A stretch of DNA of 64,000 nt from Algoriphagus sp. CAU 1675 (GCF_029222925.1 NZ_JARHUI010000003.1:417721-481720); one strand, 5' to 3'. Counted from the stretch's first letter, positions 19,041 to 29,316 are shown. The notes: generated by a model from the letters alone, not told the origin. Program-made: numbers and translations.

Positions 19041-19074
19041 AATAGACCTGAATCTTATCAGGTCTATTTTTTTT
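19041..19074 (+). terminator. Intrinsic terminator after gldC
   Basis: AATAGACCTGA and TCAGGTCTATT form an 11-bp perfect stem with a six-base loop, followed by a run of eight or more T. Confidence 0.92.
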
Positions 19075-19249
19075 AACAAATGTCAAAATCCTTTATAATT
19101 TTTTAGATACTCAATAAAAGAAGGTTAGCGATTGAGATTCAGCAAGAAACAAATCGATTTGTTTTCAGTTTTTCATAAAGTAGTTGAAAGTTTAAAAATC
19201 CACCTTATTTATTACATCAAAAATAGTTTCCAATTTTTTTGCAAAATCA

Positions 19250-19278
19250 TTGATTATTCAGTTTTTGCCATAAATTTC
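19250..19278 (+). promoter_or_regulatory. Possible promoter of the TonB-dependent receptor gene
   Basis: TTG (19250-19252) and TAAATTTC (19271-19278, seven of eight to TAnnTTTG) are separated by 18 bases. They lie about 60 bases before the receptor start. In the 312-base gap from 19030 to 19341 I see only this and the gldC terminator. Confidence 0.35.
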
Positions 19279-19341
19279 GGATCACCTATACATTTTCACC
19301 CAACTTTTGTATAAGTAAATCTAATAACTCCAAAATAGCTT

Positions 19342-22341
19342 ATGAGTAAATTTACAAGAAAAATGTGGGGGATTGTCGCTGCACTAATCCTCCTAGCTCA
19401 AATGGTCGTGGGCCAAGGATTTGCCCAAACCACAATCTCGGGAACTGTTACAGATGCAGATACCCAAGAGACATTAATCGGGGTAAATATTATTGTCAAA
19501 GGAAAAGTAATCGGAACGATTACTGATTTGGATGGTAGATATACCCTAAATGTGAATCAAGCCCCTCCTTTTACCCTGGTATTTTCAATGGTGGGATATA
19601 CCACCCAGGAAATTGAGGTGACCGGAGGCATGACTTCTCTTGATGTTTCACTTTCCGAATCCACTATGTTGGGCTCAGAAGTGGTAATTTCCGCATCGCG
19701 TGTAGAAGAAAGTGTGATGAAATCTCCAGTTTCCGTTGAAAAAATGGATATCATCGCCATCCGTGAAGCCCCACAAGCGAGCTTTTATGATGCGCTCAAT
19801 AACCTAAAAGGTGTAGAAATGAGCACACAATCCTTGACATTTAAATCCTTTAACACTCGAGGATTTAATGCCAACGGAAACGTAAGAACCGTTCAAATGA
19901 TTGACGGTATGGACAATCAAGCTCCAGGGTTGAACTTCTCTGTAGGAAACATAGTAGGGATTTCTGAACTGGATCTTGAAAGTGTAGAACTTCTACCAGG
20001 TGCATCCTCTGCCCTGTACGGTCCAAATGCCATCAACGGGATCTTGCTGATGAACTCCAAAAACCCTTTCCAGTATCAAGGGCTTTCTGCTTCAGTAAAG
20101 ACAGGAATCATGAATGAGGAGAGCAGATCCACTCCATCAACAGGTTTCTATGATTTCAGTGCCAGATATGCCAAAGCATTCAATGACAAGCTTGCTTTCA
20201 AGGTCAATGTTCAATATTTAAGAGCAGACGACTGGCAGGCAAATGATTTCAGAGATCAGTCTTTATTGAATGGTTCTTCAATTGCTACAGGAACCCGTGA
20301 AAATAACCCAGGATACAATGGTGTAAACGTCTATGGTGACGAAACCAATGTAAACATGTTCTCCGTGGCGCAGTCAATGGTTTCAGCCGGTGCTCTACCT
20401 GCTGCAGCTTTGGGCTTGATTCCACAAACTTCAGTTTCTAGAACGGGTTACTTTGAGCGAGACTTGGCAGATTATGGAACCAAATCCTTAAAACTCAATG
20501 CTGCTTTGCACTGGAGATTGAATGACCGTGTAGAAGCAATTCTTCAAGGAAATTATGGCTTTGGTACTACTGTGTATACCGGAGCAGACCGTTATTCTAT
20601 TGCCAATTTTAAATTGGGCCAATACAAGGCTGAATTGCGAGGTGCAAATTGGTTCCTTAGAGCATATACCACCCAGGAGCGTTCAGGTGATGCTTTTGCC
20701 GTGGGTATTGCCGCACAAGGAATCAATGAAGCTTGGAAGCCAAGCTCACTTTGGTTCCCTCAATACGTAGGGGCATATGCACAAGCTGTTCAAGGTGGAA
20801 TGACTTCTGATCAAGCACACGCTGCTGCTAGAGCTTTTGCTGATCAGGGAAGATTCATGCCTGGAACTGCACAGTTTAACCAAGCACTTGCTGATGTAAC
20901 CTCCAGACCAATCCCAGGAAATGCATCTGGTGTAGGAGCAAAATTTGTCGACAAATCCAACCTGTATCAAGTAGAAGGTTCTTACAACCTATCTGATGCT
21001 ATCAAGTTTGCTGAATTCGTAGTTGGAGGTAATTACAGAGTGTATCAACTCAACTCAGAAAAAACGCTCTTCGCAACAGACGAAAACGGCAATGAATTTA
21101 ACATCAAAGAATACGGAGGTTATGTTCAAGGCTCCAAAATGCTCTTCAATGACCATTTCAAACTGACAGCTTCAGTTCGATATGATAAGAATGAGAACTT
21201 TACTGGACAGTGGTCCCCAAGAGTTTCCGGAGTATATTCAGTAGGTAACCATAACTTCAGAGCTTCTTACCAGACTGGTTTCCGTATCCCAACTACCCAG
21301 GATCAATACATTGATTTATTGACTCCTCAGGCTAGATTGTTAGGTGGTCTTCCTATTTTCAGAAGCCGATATGGATTTAATACCAACCCAGTTTATTCCT
21401 TATCTACAGTTTCTGACTTTGGAGCTGGAGTTCTAGCTGATGTAAGTAACCCTGCTATTATTCAGGCTGCAATTAACCAAGCTACTCAAATTGTAATAGG
21501 ACAAGTTCAGGCTGGTCAAATCCCTAATGATCCGGCAGCAATCCAAGCAGCTGTTGCGGCACTTGCTACTCAACTTGTACCTGTTGTAGCCTCTACCAAC
21601 AATTTGGAAACATTAAAGCCATTTGAACTTTCCGAATTCAAGCCTGAAAGAGTAAAATCATTTGAAGTTGGTTATAAAGGCTTGTTTGGAAACCGATTGT
21701 TGATTGATTCCTATGCCTATTTCAACAGATTTGAAAACTTTATCGGCGGACAGGTTTTGATCCAAGATGGAAATCCAACTACTGGATCTCAAGGCCCCAA
21801 TGCAATTACTGGTCTTAATCTAATTGGAGTAGGTCCAGGAGGAAGAACAATTTTCTCTATCCCAGTGAACAGAACTGAAATCATCAAGTCTTGGGGATGG
21901 GCTTTGGGTATGGACTACAAACTTCCAAAAGGTTATTCAATCGGAGGTAATGTGTCTTACAATACCCTTTCCAATCTGGATGAACTTGCAGAAACTGGAT
22001 TCCAGCCAAGCTTTAATACTCCAGAATACAGGTATGTTTTGAATTTTGCCAATAGAGAGGTTTACAAAAACCTTGGTTTTGCAGTAGCATACAGATGGCA
22101 GGATGAGTTTGTATGGCAGTCCTCATTTGTAGGCCCTGCTGTATCTTCTCAGCAACTTTCTGTGATGCCAGCATTTGGCACCTTCGATGCCCAGTTAAGC
22201 TACAAGTTGAAGAGCATGAAATCTATCCTCAAAGTAGGTGCTTCCAATCTCTTCTCCAACGGTTATCGTCAGGCCTGGGGTAACCCAACTGTTGGAACCA
22301 TGTACTTCGTCAGCCTTTCTTTTGATGAATTCCTGAATTAA
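19342..22341 (+). CDS. SusC-like TonB-dependent outer-membrane receptor
   Basis: This 999-residue outer-membrane protein has a signal peptide ending near residue 29 (VVGQGFAQ), a carboxypeptidase-regulatory-like domain (ISGTVTDADTQETLIGVNI), a plug domain starting near residue 120 with the GPNAINGILLMNSKNP region, and a long beta-barrel ending in YFVSLSFDEFLN. There is no SusD partner next to it, so it may take up something other than a glycan. An Ala/Gln-rich insertion near residues 700-755 is probably a surface loop. Substrate is unknown. Confidence 0.88.
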   Translation: MSKFTRKMWGIVAALILLAQMVVGQGFAQTTISGTVTDADTQETLIGVNIIVKGKVIGTITDLDGRYTLNVNQAPPFTLVFSMVGYTTQEIEVTGGMTSLDVSLSESTMLGSEVVISASRVEESVMKSPVSVEKMDIIAIREAPQASFYDALNNLKGVEMSTQSLTFKSFNTRGFNANGNVRTVQMIDGMDNQAPGLNFSVGNIVGISELDLESVELLPGASSALYGPNAINGILLMNSKNPFQYQGLSASVKTGIMNEESRSTPSTGFYDFSARYAKAFNDKLAFKVNVQYLRADDWQANDFRDQSLLNGSSIATGTRENNPGYNGVNVYGDETNVNMFSVAQSMVSAGALPAAALGLIPQTSVSRTGYFERDLADYGTKSLKLNAALHWRLNDRVEAILQGNYGFGTTVYTGADRYSIANFKLGQYKAELRGANWFLRAYTTQERSGDAFAVGIAAQGINEAWKPSSLWFPQYVGAYAQAVQGGMTSDQAHAAARAFADQGRFMPGTAQFNQALADVTSRPIPGNASGVGAKFVDKSNLYQVEGSYNLSDAIKFAEFVVGGNYRVYQLNSEKTLFATDENGNEFNIKEYGGYVQGSKMLFNDHFKLTASVRYDKNENFTGQWSPRVSGVYSVGNHNFRASYQTGFRIPTTQDQYIDLLTPQARLLGGLPIFRSRYGFNTNPVYSLSTVSDFGAGVLADVSNPAIIQAAINQATQIVIGQVQAGQIPNDPAAIQAAVAALATQLVPVVASTNNLETLKPFELSEFKPERVKSFEVGYKGLFGNRLLIDSYAYFNRFENFIGGQVLIQDGNPTTGSQGPNAITGLNLIGVGPGGRTIFSIPVNRTEIIKSWGWALGMDYKLPKGYSIGGNVSYNTLSNLDELAETGFQPSFNTPEYRYVLNFANREVYKNLGFAVAYRWQDEFVWQSSFVGPAVSSQQLSVMPAFGTFDAQLSYKLKSMKSILKVGASNLFSNGYRQAWGNPTVGTMYFVSLSFDEFLN

Positions 22342-22360
22342 TCACAATCAACCACCAACC

Positions 22361-22388
22361 AAAAAGCCACCCTCAAAGGTGGCTTTTT
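22361..22388. terminator. Bidirectional terminator between receptor and PIG-L genes
   Basis: AAAAAGCCACC and GGTGGCTTTTT form a perfect 11-bp stem with a six-base loop; A-rich and T-rich arms serve both converging genes. Confidence 0.9.
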
Positions 22389-22410
22389 CATTTTTATGGT
22401 TGACCAAGTT

Positions 22411-23265
22411 TTATTTGACCTCATGGAAATATTCCCGGTCAAATATCCGGGAGTAAATCACAGAGGGAATGCGGTCATGATAAGGCATTAAGTCCTGCAA
22501 GACTTTTTGTTGAGATTCATGTGCTTTCATGACTTGCAGTACCCGATTGAAATAAGGCTGAGTAATTATTGAAAAATCAGGTTTGGGCAAACCCTTTTCT
22601 GCCTCTTTCGGGTAATTCCTCTGAAAACCTGAAGATAATTTTAAAGCAACTTGAATTTGTTTGGGAGAAAGTGTGACCTGAAATAAGGACTGAGGCGAAA
22701 AGCCTGCTTTTCCTTTATTCTCCATAAAAACCTCTTCCAATGCCAACCCAGAAAGCCGATGATCTGGATGACCGTAAAGCCCTACCTTTGAATCATAAGA
22801 AATAAGAACATCCGGTTGAATCTGATGTATCTGCGAAAAAGCAATCCTTTTTATGCTATCCAAACCAATTTCGGCCAATCCGCTGTCTGGATAATCGAGC
22901 AAATGAAGTTGCTCAACTCTGATTATTCCTGCAGCCTGCTTCATCTCTTCAGCCCTAATTTTAGCCAATTCTTCTTTGGAATAGCCCTCCCCTGAGTTCC
23001 CTGCTTCACCTTTGGTAAGACAAAGAAGATGAACTTCATGCCCCTCATCCACTAGCTTCATCAAAGTCCCCGAAACAGTGACTTCATCATCTGGATGTGG
23101 AAAAAATGCCAGAATCCTTTTCTTATTTTCCCTTGAAATCAAATGTTCACGGGTTTCGATTTCTGAATCATGCAGTTGATTTCTACCAACTAAGATCAAT
23201 AGGTATGAAAAAAACAGGAGCAGCACTAAGGCCACTCCTGCAATTTTTAAAAGTCTTGTGATCAC
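22411..23265 (-). CDS. PIG-L family deacetylase
   Basis: This LmbE/PIG-L zinc deacetylase of 284 residues has an N-terminal membrane anchor (residues 8-26) and the metal motif PHPDDE at residues 56-61, with the later YGHPDHR zinc histidine. Such enzymes remove acetyl groups from N-acetylglucosamine-type or thiol-glycoside substrates. It starts with GTG at 23265 and overlaps the upstream 1137-residue lipoprotein gene by four bases, so the two are coupled. The anchor places the active site outside the cytoplasm. Confidence 0.88.
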   Translation of the reverse strand: MITRLLKIAGVALVLLLFFSYLLILVGRNQLHDSEIETREHLISRENKKRILAFFPHPDDEVTVSGTLMKLVDEGHEVHLLCLTKGEAGNSGEGYSKEELAKIRAEEMKQAAGIIRVEQLHLLDYPDSGLAEIGLDSIKRIAFSQIHQIQPDVLISYDSKVGLYGHPDHRLSGLALEEVFMENKGKAGFSPQSLFQVTLSPKQIQVALKLSSGFQRNYPKEAEKGLPKPDFSIITQPYFNRVLQVMKAHESQQKVLQDLMPYHDRIPSVIYSRIFDREYFHEVK

Positions 23266-26200
23266 TCTTCTCCAGTTAAACTACTTAGAAAACTAACCAG
23301 ATCTCTCAACTCTCTTTTGGTCAATTGGTCTCCCATTGGAGGCATACTGGAAGGCGCTTTTTTAGAACTAACGATATCTGCAGTCGGATAGACTTTTTCC
23401 GCTTGACCTCCCACGCTGATGGTGATTCCATTTGAATTTTCCTCAATTAAAGTCCCTGTGATGGTTTCTCCATTCCCCAACTCCAGAGTAATAAACCCAA
23501 AGCCCGGTGCTAACCTTGCGCTTGGATCCACCAAGGCAATTAACAATTCCTCTCTACTTAGCCTATTCCCTACTCCATTCAATCTCGGACCGGCATTTCC
23601 GCCCATATCATCATAAGCATGACATCTGATACACTGAGCAGTTTGGTTTTGGAAGAAAATTGACCTTCCTTCCCTAACACTTCCTTCGGCCAAAGCACCA
23701 GCAAATTTCTTCCACTCGCTTCCATTGGTTTTATTCTCCAAAAGTGTGTTAAACTGGGATTGAAGTGCTTCTGAACCTGTAGAAGCGATGGCTTCTTCCA
23801 GTTCAACCCAAGTCGCTTCTGGAAGTTTTCCATTTTCAAAATCGGAAAGAATACTCTTCCAAACTTCCAATTCTTTACTTCCTTCTAGTCCTCCAAGTGT
23901 CAAAAGAGCTGTTTGCTTCTCAGCATTGGTTCTTTTTTGAATGATCTCGGTAAGAAGAGTAACTTTTTGATCCAGAGGTAAAGAAGTTTCTGCCAACAGA
24001 GACAATCCGGCAACTCGAACCGCTTGATTATTGTCATTCATGGCAGCCGAGATACCTTCTCCTAATTCTGGAGTATTCAGGCTATACAAAGAGCGTAAAG
24101 CCTGTACCTTGACCTGTTCCGATGGATCGCTTTTTACTTTTGCCAACAAGTCTGAAGCTGCATCTTTAATCCCAAGTTTACCAATAGCCTTTGCCGCTTC
24201 AACACGGACTGCTACATTTCCAAGATTCATCTGGGAAACCAATGGGGATTTACTTTTTTCCTGAATCAAAGGGGAATCTCTTACCACTTCTCCTCTGTAT
24301 CTTCCATCTACTCTATCCACCACTGAGGGTCTAGCCCAGGTGCCTATACTTGCGATAGCCTCAAGTTTAAGAGGCTCAGGAGTTCCAGCTTTAGAAATAT
24401 AGGAAAGCATATCATATAAATTTTTCTCCTCTCCCAGGCGCTGATTGGCACTGATCACTCTTCTCATCAAAGGTTCATTTGTAAAACCTGTACTATTGAT
24501 CAGGTCTGCCAAAGCAGGTAATGCAGCCGGCACAGAAAAATCATCATGGATAGCTCTGGCAGCTTCTGTTACAATCAACTCGTCAGAGTCCTGAAGAAAC
24601 TTCGCCAATTCAGGAGAGGACAATCTACGAAGTGCCAAAACAGCCCCCATTCTTACAGCTTTGGAAGGATGGGAAGAAAGAGCGGCAATTGCCTCGACAT
24701 TTCCAATTCTAGCAAGAGCCAAACTTGCAGCATGTCTTAGGTATGCATCTTCATCGTTGTTCTGTTCAAGAAGTTGAATCAAGGGCTGTACGGCATCCGA
24801 ATTCTCAGTACGGCCCAAAGCCTCTGCACTAAAGAATTGAACTCTTGGATTTGAATCTTGTAATCCTTTTATAAGTGCCTCCCCCGCATTTTTATACCGG
24901 ATATCCCCCAACCACTTGGCTGCTTGGGCCTTGATTTCCGGATCTTCGTCAGAAAGAAGCCCGGTAATACTTTCAGCATAAACCATGTCATCCATCCTAG
25001 CCAATTGACTAAGACCAACGATTGCATGTATTCTGGCAAGTTGGTTAGTTCTGTCTGTGATAACTGCTTTGAAAACTTCAGCCCCCTTTTCTCCTCTTTT
25101 TGCAAGTTCAAATTGTGCCTTACGTCTTACTCTAAGGTCTTCATGATACAATTTTGATTTTAATTCATTTTCAGCGAGCTTTTTGTAATCTGCTTTTAGT
25201 TCGGCCTCAGTTTCCTTTTGAAGTTTCCATCCAGCGGCTGTTTCATCCTCCATTTTCCAGATTCTTCCATAATCCTTTGTTCCCCAACCACTGATCCAAT
25301 CTGCCATATAAAGGGCTCCATCAGGACCAAAGTCCATTCCGGTAGGAAGAATACCTGAAACAATTTGTTCCGTTTTTTCCAATTCAAAAGTGGCTCCATT
25401 TGGTTTCAGGGTAAAAGCATGAACCCCAGATCGGGCTGGGCTACCCACAAATTCAACGACAAAGAAGTGATTCTTCCATTTTTCTCCCAGTCCTGCACCG
25501 GGATTATAAACCATACCGGTAGGGCCGGAAACATAATTAGCTATTGGAGGAGTGATGAATGCAGCTTGTTTATCCCATCTTGGTAAATACAGTTTTTCAT
25601 CCATCCAAACCTTATAGGTATTGTTATCCGGGTCACGATATTTGCCAAACTGCCAGTTGATTCTCCAACCAGTATCTGAACCATTGGTAAGGTACACCAA
25701 ACGCTCTTTTTCCCCGGCATGGTCTCCGTCATTGTCCACGGAGATTAAGTTATTGTAGGCATCAAAAACAAATTCATGGGTATTTCTAACCCCCATGGCA
25801 AAAATCTCAAAATCCGAACCATCAGGATTGGAACGCGCAATGACACCCCTGTTGGGATATTTCCATTCGGTACCATCTGGTCCTGTTCCATTAAATCCAA
25901 TATCTCCTATACCCCAATAAATTCTTCCATCAGGACCCATTTCAAGGCCTGACATCCCGTGGGCACCAAAACCAATGTGGATTCCATACCCATGGGAAAT
26001 GGAAGTCTTTTCATCCATGATTCCATCCCCATTTTTATCCATCAACCTCCAAACATCCGGCCCTACACCTACAAACAAACCATCATCAGTTTTCATCACG
26101 GCACCTGCGACATCGGTAACTTCATCATTGAAATCCTCAACCGCTAACTGGGACTCATCAGCAAACCCATCCCCATCTGTATCTCTTAATCTGTAGATAT

Positions 26201-26675
26201 GTTCTTTCTCAACCGTCATATCTCTCCAGTCGTGAGACCCATCACCATTCAGGTCTTCAAGCCATGTGTTGAGTTCACTACGCTCAGGAGAAAGTTCCTC
26301 ATGCAAAAACTTCCGCTTGTCTTCTATGGATTGTAAGGCTATGGATCGGATTTCCCAATCCTGATGCCCCCTGATATCAAATTCAGAGTTTTTTTGACGG
26401 TTGGTCCGGGAATAATATAAATCCCCTTGATCGGTGATTTGGATAGAAATTGGGTCGTATACCAAAGAATCTACAGCCCAAACAGAAAGCTTAAGTCCTT
26501 CTTTGAGAGTGGGAGAAACTTGGGATTGGATTTGACCCACTTGAGTCTGAATTTCTTCCTTGGTCAGAGTTTTGATCCGGAGATCAACAGGTTCCTTTTT
26601 ACAGGAATAAAACAACATTCCTGCACCTAGTACAGAAAGTATGAATTTTAGTGGTTTAAATTGGGTTTGAGGCAT
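23262..26675 (-). CDS. Lipoprotein with sugar-dehydrogenase-like propeller, HEAT repeats and CxxCH heme domain
   Basis: From the ATG at 26675 the protein has 1137 residues. I reject the longer reading from 26807 because MPQTQFKPLKFILSVLGAG followed by Cys25 is a good lipoprotein signal. A six-blade propeller-like region follows (about residues 60-460, with calcium-like DGDGFADE and NGDGIMDE loops), then about 450 residues of HEAT repeats, then a c-type heme domain (CIRCH, residues 1015-1019, distal Met near SSMPPM). This architecture is common in Bacteroidota and Planctomycetes as a putative periplasmic dehydrogenase. The substrate is unknown. Confidence 0.85.
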   Translation of the reverse strand: MPQTQFKPLKFILSVLGAGMLFYSCKKEPVDLRIKTLTKEEIQTQVGQIQSQVSPTLKEGLKLSVWAVDSLVYDPISIQITDQGDLYYSRTNRQKNSEFDIRGHQDWEIRSIALQSIEDKRKFLHEELSPERSELNTWLEDLNGDGSHDWRDMTVEKEHIYRLRDTDGDGFADESQLAVEDFNDEVTDVAGAVMKTDDGLFVGVGPDVWRLMDKNGDGIMDEKTSISHGYGIHIGFGAHGMSGLEMGPDGRIYWGIGDIGFNGTGPDGTEWKYPNRGVIARSNPDGSDFEIFAMGVRNTHEFVFDAYNNLISVDNDGDHAGEKERLVYLTNGSDTGWRINWQFGKYRDPDNNTYKVWMDEKLYLPRWDKQAAFITPPIANYVSGPTGMVYNPGAGLGEKWKNHFFVVEFVGSPARSGVHAFTLKPNGATFELEKTEQIVSGILPTGMDFGPDGALYMADWISGWGTKDYGRIWKMEDETAAGWKLQKETEAELKADYKKLAENELKSKLYHEDLRVRRKAQFELAKRGEKGAEVFKAVITDRTNQLARIHAIVGLSQLARMDDMVYAESITGLLSDEDPEIKAQAAKWLGDIRYKNAGEALIKGLQDSNPRVQFFSAEALGRTENSDAVQPLIQLLEQNNDEDAYLRHAASLALARIGNVEAIAALSSHPSKAVRMGAVLALRRLSSPELAKFLQDSDELIVTEAARAIHDDFSVPAALPALADLINSTGFTNEPLMRRVISANQRLGEEKNLYDMLSYISKAGTPEPLKLEAIASIGTWARPSVVDRVDGRYRGEVVRDSPLIQEKSKSPLVSQMNLGNVAVRVEAAKAIGKLGIKDAASDLLAKVKSDPSEQVKVQALRSLYSLNTPELGEGISAAMNDNNQAVRVAGLSLLAETSLPLDQKVTLLTEIIQKRTNAEKQTALLTLGGLEGSKELEVWKSILSDFENGKLPEATWVELEEAIASTGSEALQSQFNTLLENKTNGSEWKKFAGALAEGSVREGRSIFFQNQTAQCIRCHAYDDMGGNAGPRLNGVGNRLSREELLIALVDPSARLAPGFGFITLELGNGETITGTLIEENSNGITISVGGQAEKVYPTADIVSSKKAPSSMPPMGDQLTKRELRDLVSFLSSLTGEE

Positions 26676-26759
26676 TTGTAAAAGGTTTGATTTAAATAGC
26701 AAATTAGCTAAAAAGTTAAAAGATGTAATGCCATAATTGTATGAATGGTCCCTAAAACA

Positions 26760-26786
26760 AAAATCCCGATCAAAGACCGGGATTTT
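26760..26786. terminator. Hairpin terminator for the tRNA-Glu transcript
   Basis: AAAATCCCG (26760-26768) pairs with CGGGATTTT (26778-26786), nine base pairs and a nine-base loop. On the minus strand it is followed by a T-rich stretch and lies 70 bases past the second tRNA. It may work in both directions. Confidence 0.6.
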
Positions 26787-26855
26787 GTTCACTTTAACCA
26801 CTAACAACCATAAAACAAAAATAAATTAAAATTAAGCAGTAAGGCTTAATCTCTG

Positions 26856-26927
26856 TAGTCCGTACGGGAATCGAACCCGTGTTTCATCCGTGAAAGGGAT
26901 GCGTCCTAACCCCTAGACGAACGGACC
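26856..26927 (-). tRNA. tRNA-Glu (TTC), second copy
   Basis: On the minus strand the 72-base cloverleaf is complete: acceptor GGTCCGT with ACGGACT, anticodon stem CATCC/GGATG around loop CTTTCAC (anticodon TTC), and GGTTCGATTC in the T arm. The first acceptor pair is G-U and CCA is not encoded. The copy at 26998-27069 is identical. Confidence 0.96.
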
Positions 26928-26997
26928 ATTTGGGGTTTAAAACAATAAATAGGATCATGTCAAAATCTAGGCATAGAGCCAAAATTCAAACATTTTG

Positions 26998-27069
26998 TAG
27001 TCCGTACGGGAATCGAACCCGTGTTTCATCCGTGAAAGGGATGCGTCCTAACCCCTAGACGAACGGACC
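26998..27069 (-). tRNA. tRNA-Glu (TTC), first copy
   Basis: The same 72-base tRNA-Glu as at 26856-26927, 70 bases upstream of it on the minus strand, with the same anticodon TTC. The spacer between the two copies has no tRNA-like structure. The pair is probably one transcript. Confidence 0.96.
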
Positions 27070-27257
27070 ATTAAAGTCTTTGAAAAACGTGCTTTTTCAA
27101 AAGGTTGTGCAAATATAGAGGCTTGAGTTTACAATAGCAAAATGGCCTCCAAAATTTATTTGGAAAGAGAGTTAAAAAGCTGATCCAAAGCAATAAATAT
27201 TTTCTTCAGAGCTTTGATTTCCTTTTTTCTAATTTTAGGAAACGAAAAAAACACACC

Positions 27258-28262
27258 ATGTCTGACAAAAAAACCATTCGGGTCGCCATCAACGGATTTG
27301 GCAGAATTGGACGATATACGGCAAAGTTGATCCTTGAGCATCGGGAATTGGAATTGGTAGCCATTAATGACCTAGCTGATAATGTTGCTATTGCTCATTT
27401 ATTGAAATATGACTCCATACATGGCAAATTAGAGCAAAAGGTAGTTGTTGAAAATGATCTTTTGCTAATCGGTGATTCTAAAATCAAGCTCCTCAATTCA
27501 CCCAACCCTGAGGAACTACCTTGGGATTCTCTTCAAATTGATGTAGTCCTAGAGTGTACCGGAAGATTTACTGACAGGTTAAATGCGGAAAAACACATAA
27601 AAGTCGGGGCCAAAAAAGTGATTATTTCAGCACCGTCCCAGGATCAAAGCATTAAAATGGTTGTTCTCGGAGTTAATGATTCCATACTAAAAGGAGACGA
27701 GCGAATCGTTTCCAATGCATCCTGCACCACCAATTGCTTGGCACCAATGGTCCAAGTTCTGGAGGAATGTTTTGGCATAGAAAAAGGCTATGCTTCCACT
27801 GTCCATTCCTATACCAATGATCAGAATCTTCATGATGCTCCCCATAGAGACCTGAGAAGGGCCCGTGCTGCTGCTTATTCCATTATCCCCACGACAACAA
27901 ATGCAGGAAAAGCTTTGGACAGGATTTTACCGGAACTCAGTGGAAAAATAGAGGCCTCAGCCATGAGAGTTCCTGTGCCAGATGGATCCTTGACAGATTT
28001 GATTGTAGAACTTAAAAAATCCGCTAGTGCAGAAGAAATCAACGAAGCTTTTGAATCGTATTCAAAGGGAAAGCTTAGGGGATTTTTACAAGTAGAAAAT
28101 GATCCTATCGTATCCATGGACATTATCGGCAATCCGCATTCCTGCATTATTGATGCTGCTTTGACCTCCAGTAAAGGGAATTTGGTAAAAGTTGTAGGTT
28201 GGTATGATAATGAAGCCGGATATTCCAACCGCTTAGTTGATTTGGTTTTAAAAATTGGATAA
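27258..28262 (+). CDS. gap: Type I glyceraldehyde-3-phosphate dehydrogenase
   Basis: GAPDH of 334 residues with the NAD-binding GFGRIGRYTA motif, the catalytic cysteine in SNASCTTNCLAP, and the Arg/Thr phosphate site in RRARAAAYSIIPTTTNAGKA. It carries out the NAD-linked glycolytic oxidation. The residue after the NAD fold is Asp (VAINDLAD), which favours NAD over NADP. It ends against the arsenosugar operon with a shared terminator. Confidence 0.95.
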   Translation: MSDKKTIRVAINGFGRIGRYTAKLILEHRELELVAINDLADNVAIAHLLKYDSIHGKLEQKVVVENDLLLIGDSKIKLLNSPNPEELPWDSLQIDVVLECTGRFTDRLNAEKHIKVGAKKVIISAPSQDQSIKMVVLGVNDSILKGDERIVSNASCTTNCLAPMVQVLEECFGIEKGYASTVHSYTNDQNLHDAPHRDLRRARAAAYSIIPTTTNAGKALDRILPELSGKIEASAMRVPVPDGSLTDLIVELKKSASAEEINEAFESYSKGKLRGFLQVENDPIVSMDIIGNPHSCIIDAALTSSKGNLVKVVGWYDNEAGYSNRLVDLVLKIG

Positions 28263-28283
28263 TGCCCCCCTATTTCCATGTCC

Positions 28284-28329
28284 AAAAAAAGAAACCGGAA
28301 AGCCTTATGACTCTCCGGTTTCTTTTTTT
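28284..28329. terminator. Bidirectional terminator between gap and the arsenosugar operon
   Basis: AAAAAAAGAAACCGGA (28284-28299) pairs perfectly over 16 bp with TCCGGTTTCTTTTTTT (28314-28329) around a 14-base loop. It serves both converging genes. Confidence 0.92.
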
Positions 28330-28344
28330 CATGAATAAAACTGA

Positions 28345-29316
28345 TCAACAGCATCCGCCACCATCATAGAAATAGGTGGAGTCTGAAATGTATATATCAG
28401 GATTATTTAGGGAAGCCAAAGCCCCTGCAGTTTTATCACATATAGCAAGAGGTTGGTTTTGCATCAACACATGTCCCTTATGATCGTCAAAATACTCTTC
28501 ATTCCCATAATAAATGGCCACCTTTCCAGTGAAAACACATGGGCCGTCTTCTGGCATTGGATCTTTGATTGCGCACACTTCCACAGATTCCAGGATAATC
28601 TTTTCAGTCGTATCATATTGACCGGGAGCCAAAATCCTATACGGTCTTTTAGCCCGAATCTCAACCGTACCAAACCCTGCATCTGTGATCAATTGAATGT
28701 ACTCTTTCAAAGGAAGTGAACCACTCAAACATAAAGCTCTGAGTTTGGGGTCATTTTTCAGGGATTCGGGCATGAAGTTTTCAGTAATCGGATCACTGAG
28801 AACCAACCTACCATGAGGTTTCAACACCCTGTACATCTCAGCAAGGGCCTTTTTTAGATCTTCTTTGGTGAAAATATTGAACAGGCAATTCTGTGCAGCT
28901 ACATCTACGCTATTGTCATCCACGGGTAAATTGAGTGCATTCCCCTTTTTCAGACTTACAAAATCACGCTTAAACCATTGGTTCTCTTTTTCAGCAAGTT
29001 TTAGATTTTCATCACAAGCCGCCAGCATCTCATCTACTACATCCACTCCGATCACGCTGGCATTCTGTCTGGAGAAATAAGCAAACTGCAGGACTTCCAT
29101 TCCGCCCCCTACTCCCACATAAAGGATCTTAGGGTTATTCACCAAGTCGCGGGGATGAACTGTACTTCCACAGCCATAGTTCATCTGCTGCATAATCTTG
29201 GGTATACTCAGCTCAGGAAGTTGCCAAATGGGCGATGTAGTACAGCACAAACCTACATCAGGGGTTTGGGCAGCCTTTGCATATACATCAATTGTAGTAT
29301 CCAGGTAATTACTCAT
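28345..29316 (-). CDS. arsM: Arsenosugar biosynthesis arsenite methyltransferase (ArsM type)
   Basis: This 323-residue SAM methyltransferase has motif I YVGVGGGMEVLQFA, DVVDEMLAACDEN, and the SDPITENFMPES region. Cysteines that may bind arsenite lie in VGLCCTTSP near the N-terminus and in AQNCLFN and DGGGCC at the end. Next to ArsS, a TIGR04282-type glycosyltransferase and a peroxidase-like protein it fits the arsenosugar variant of ArsM, which methylates arsenite before sugar attachment. It is the last gene of the operon, two bases after the glycosyltransferase. Confidence 0.82.
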   Translation of the reverse strand: MSNYLDTTIDVYAKAAQTPDVGLCCTTSPIWQLPELSIPKIMQQMNYGCGSTVHPRDLVNNPKILYVGVGGGMEVLQFAYFSRQNASVIGVDVVDEMLAACDENLKLAEKENQWFKRDFVSLKKGNALNLPVDDNSVDVAAQNCLFNIFTKEDLKKALAEMYRVLKPHGRLVLSDPITENFMPESLKNDPKLRALCLSGSLPLKEYIQLITDAGFGTVEIRAKRPYRILAPGQYDTTEKIILESVEVCAIKDPMPEDGPCVFTGKVAIYYGNEEYFDDHKGHVLMQNQPLAICDKTAGALASLNNPDIYISDSTYFYDGGGCC

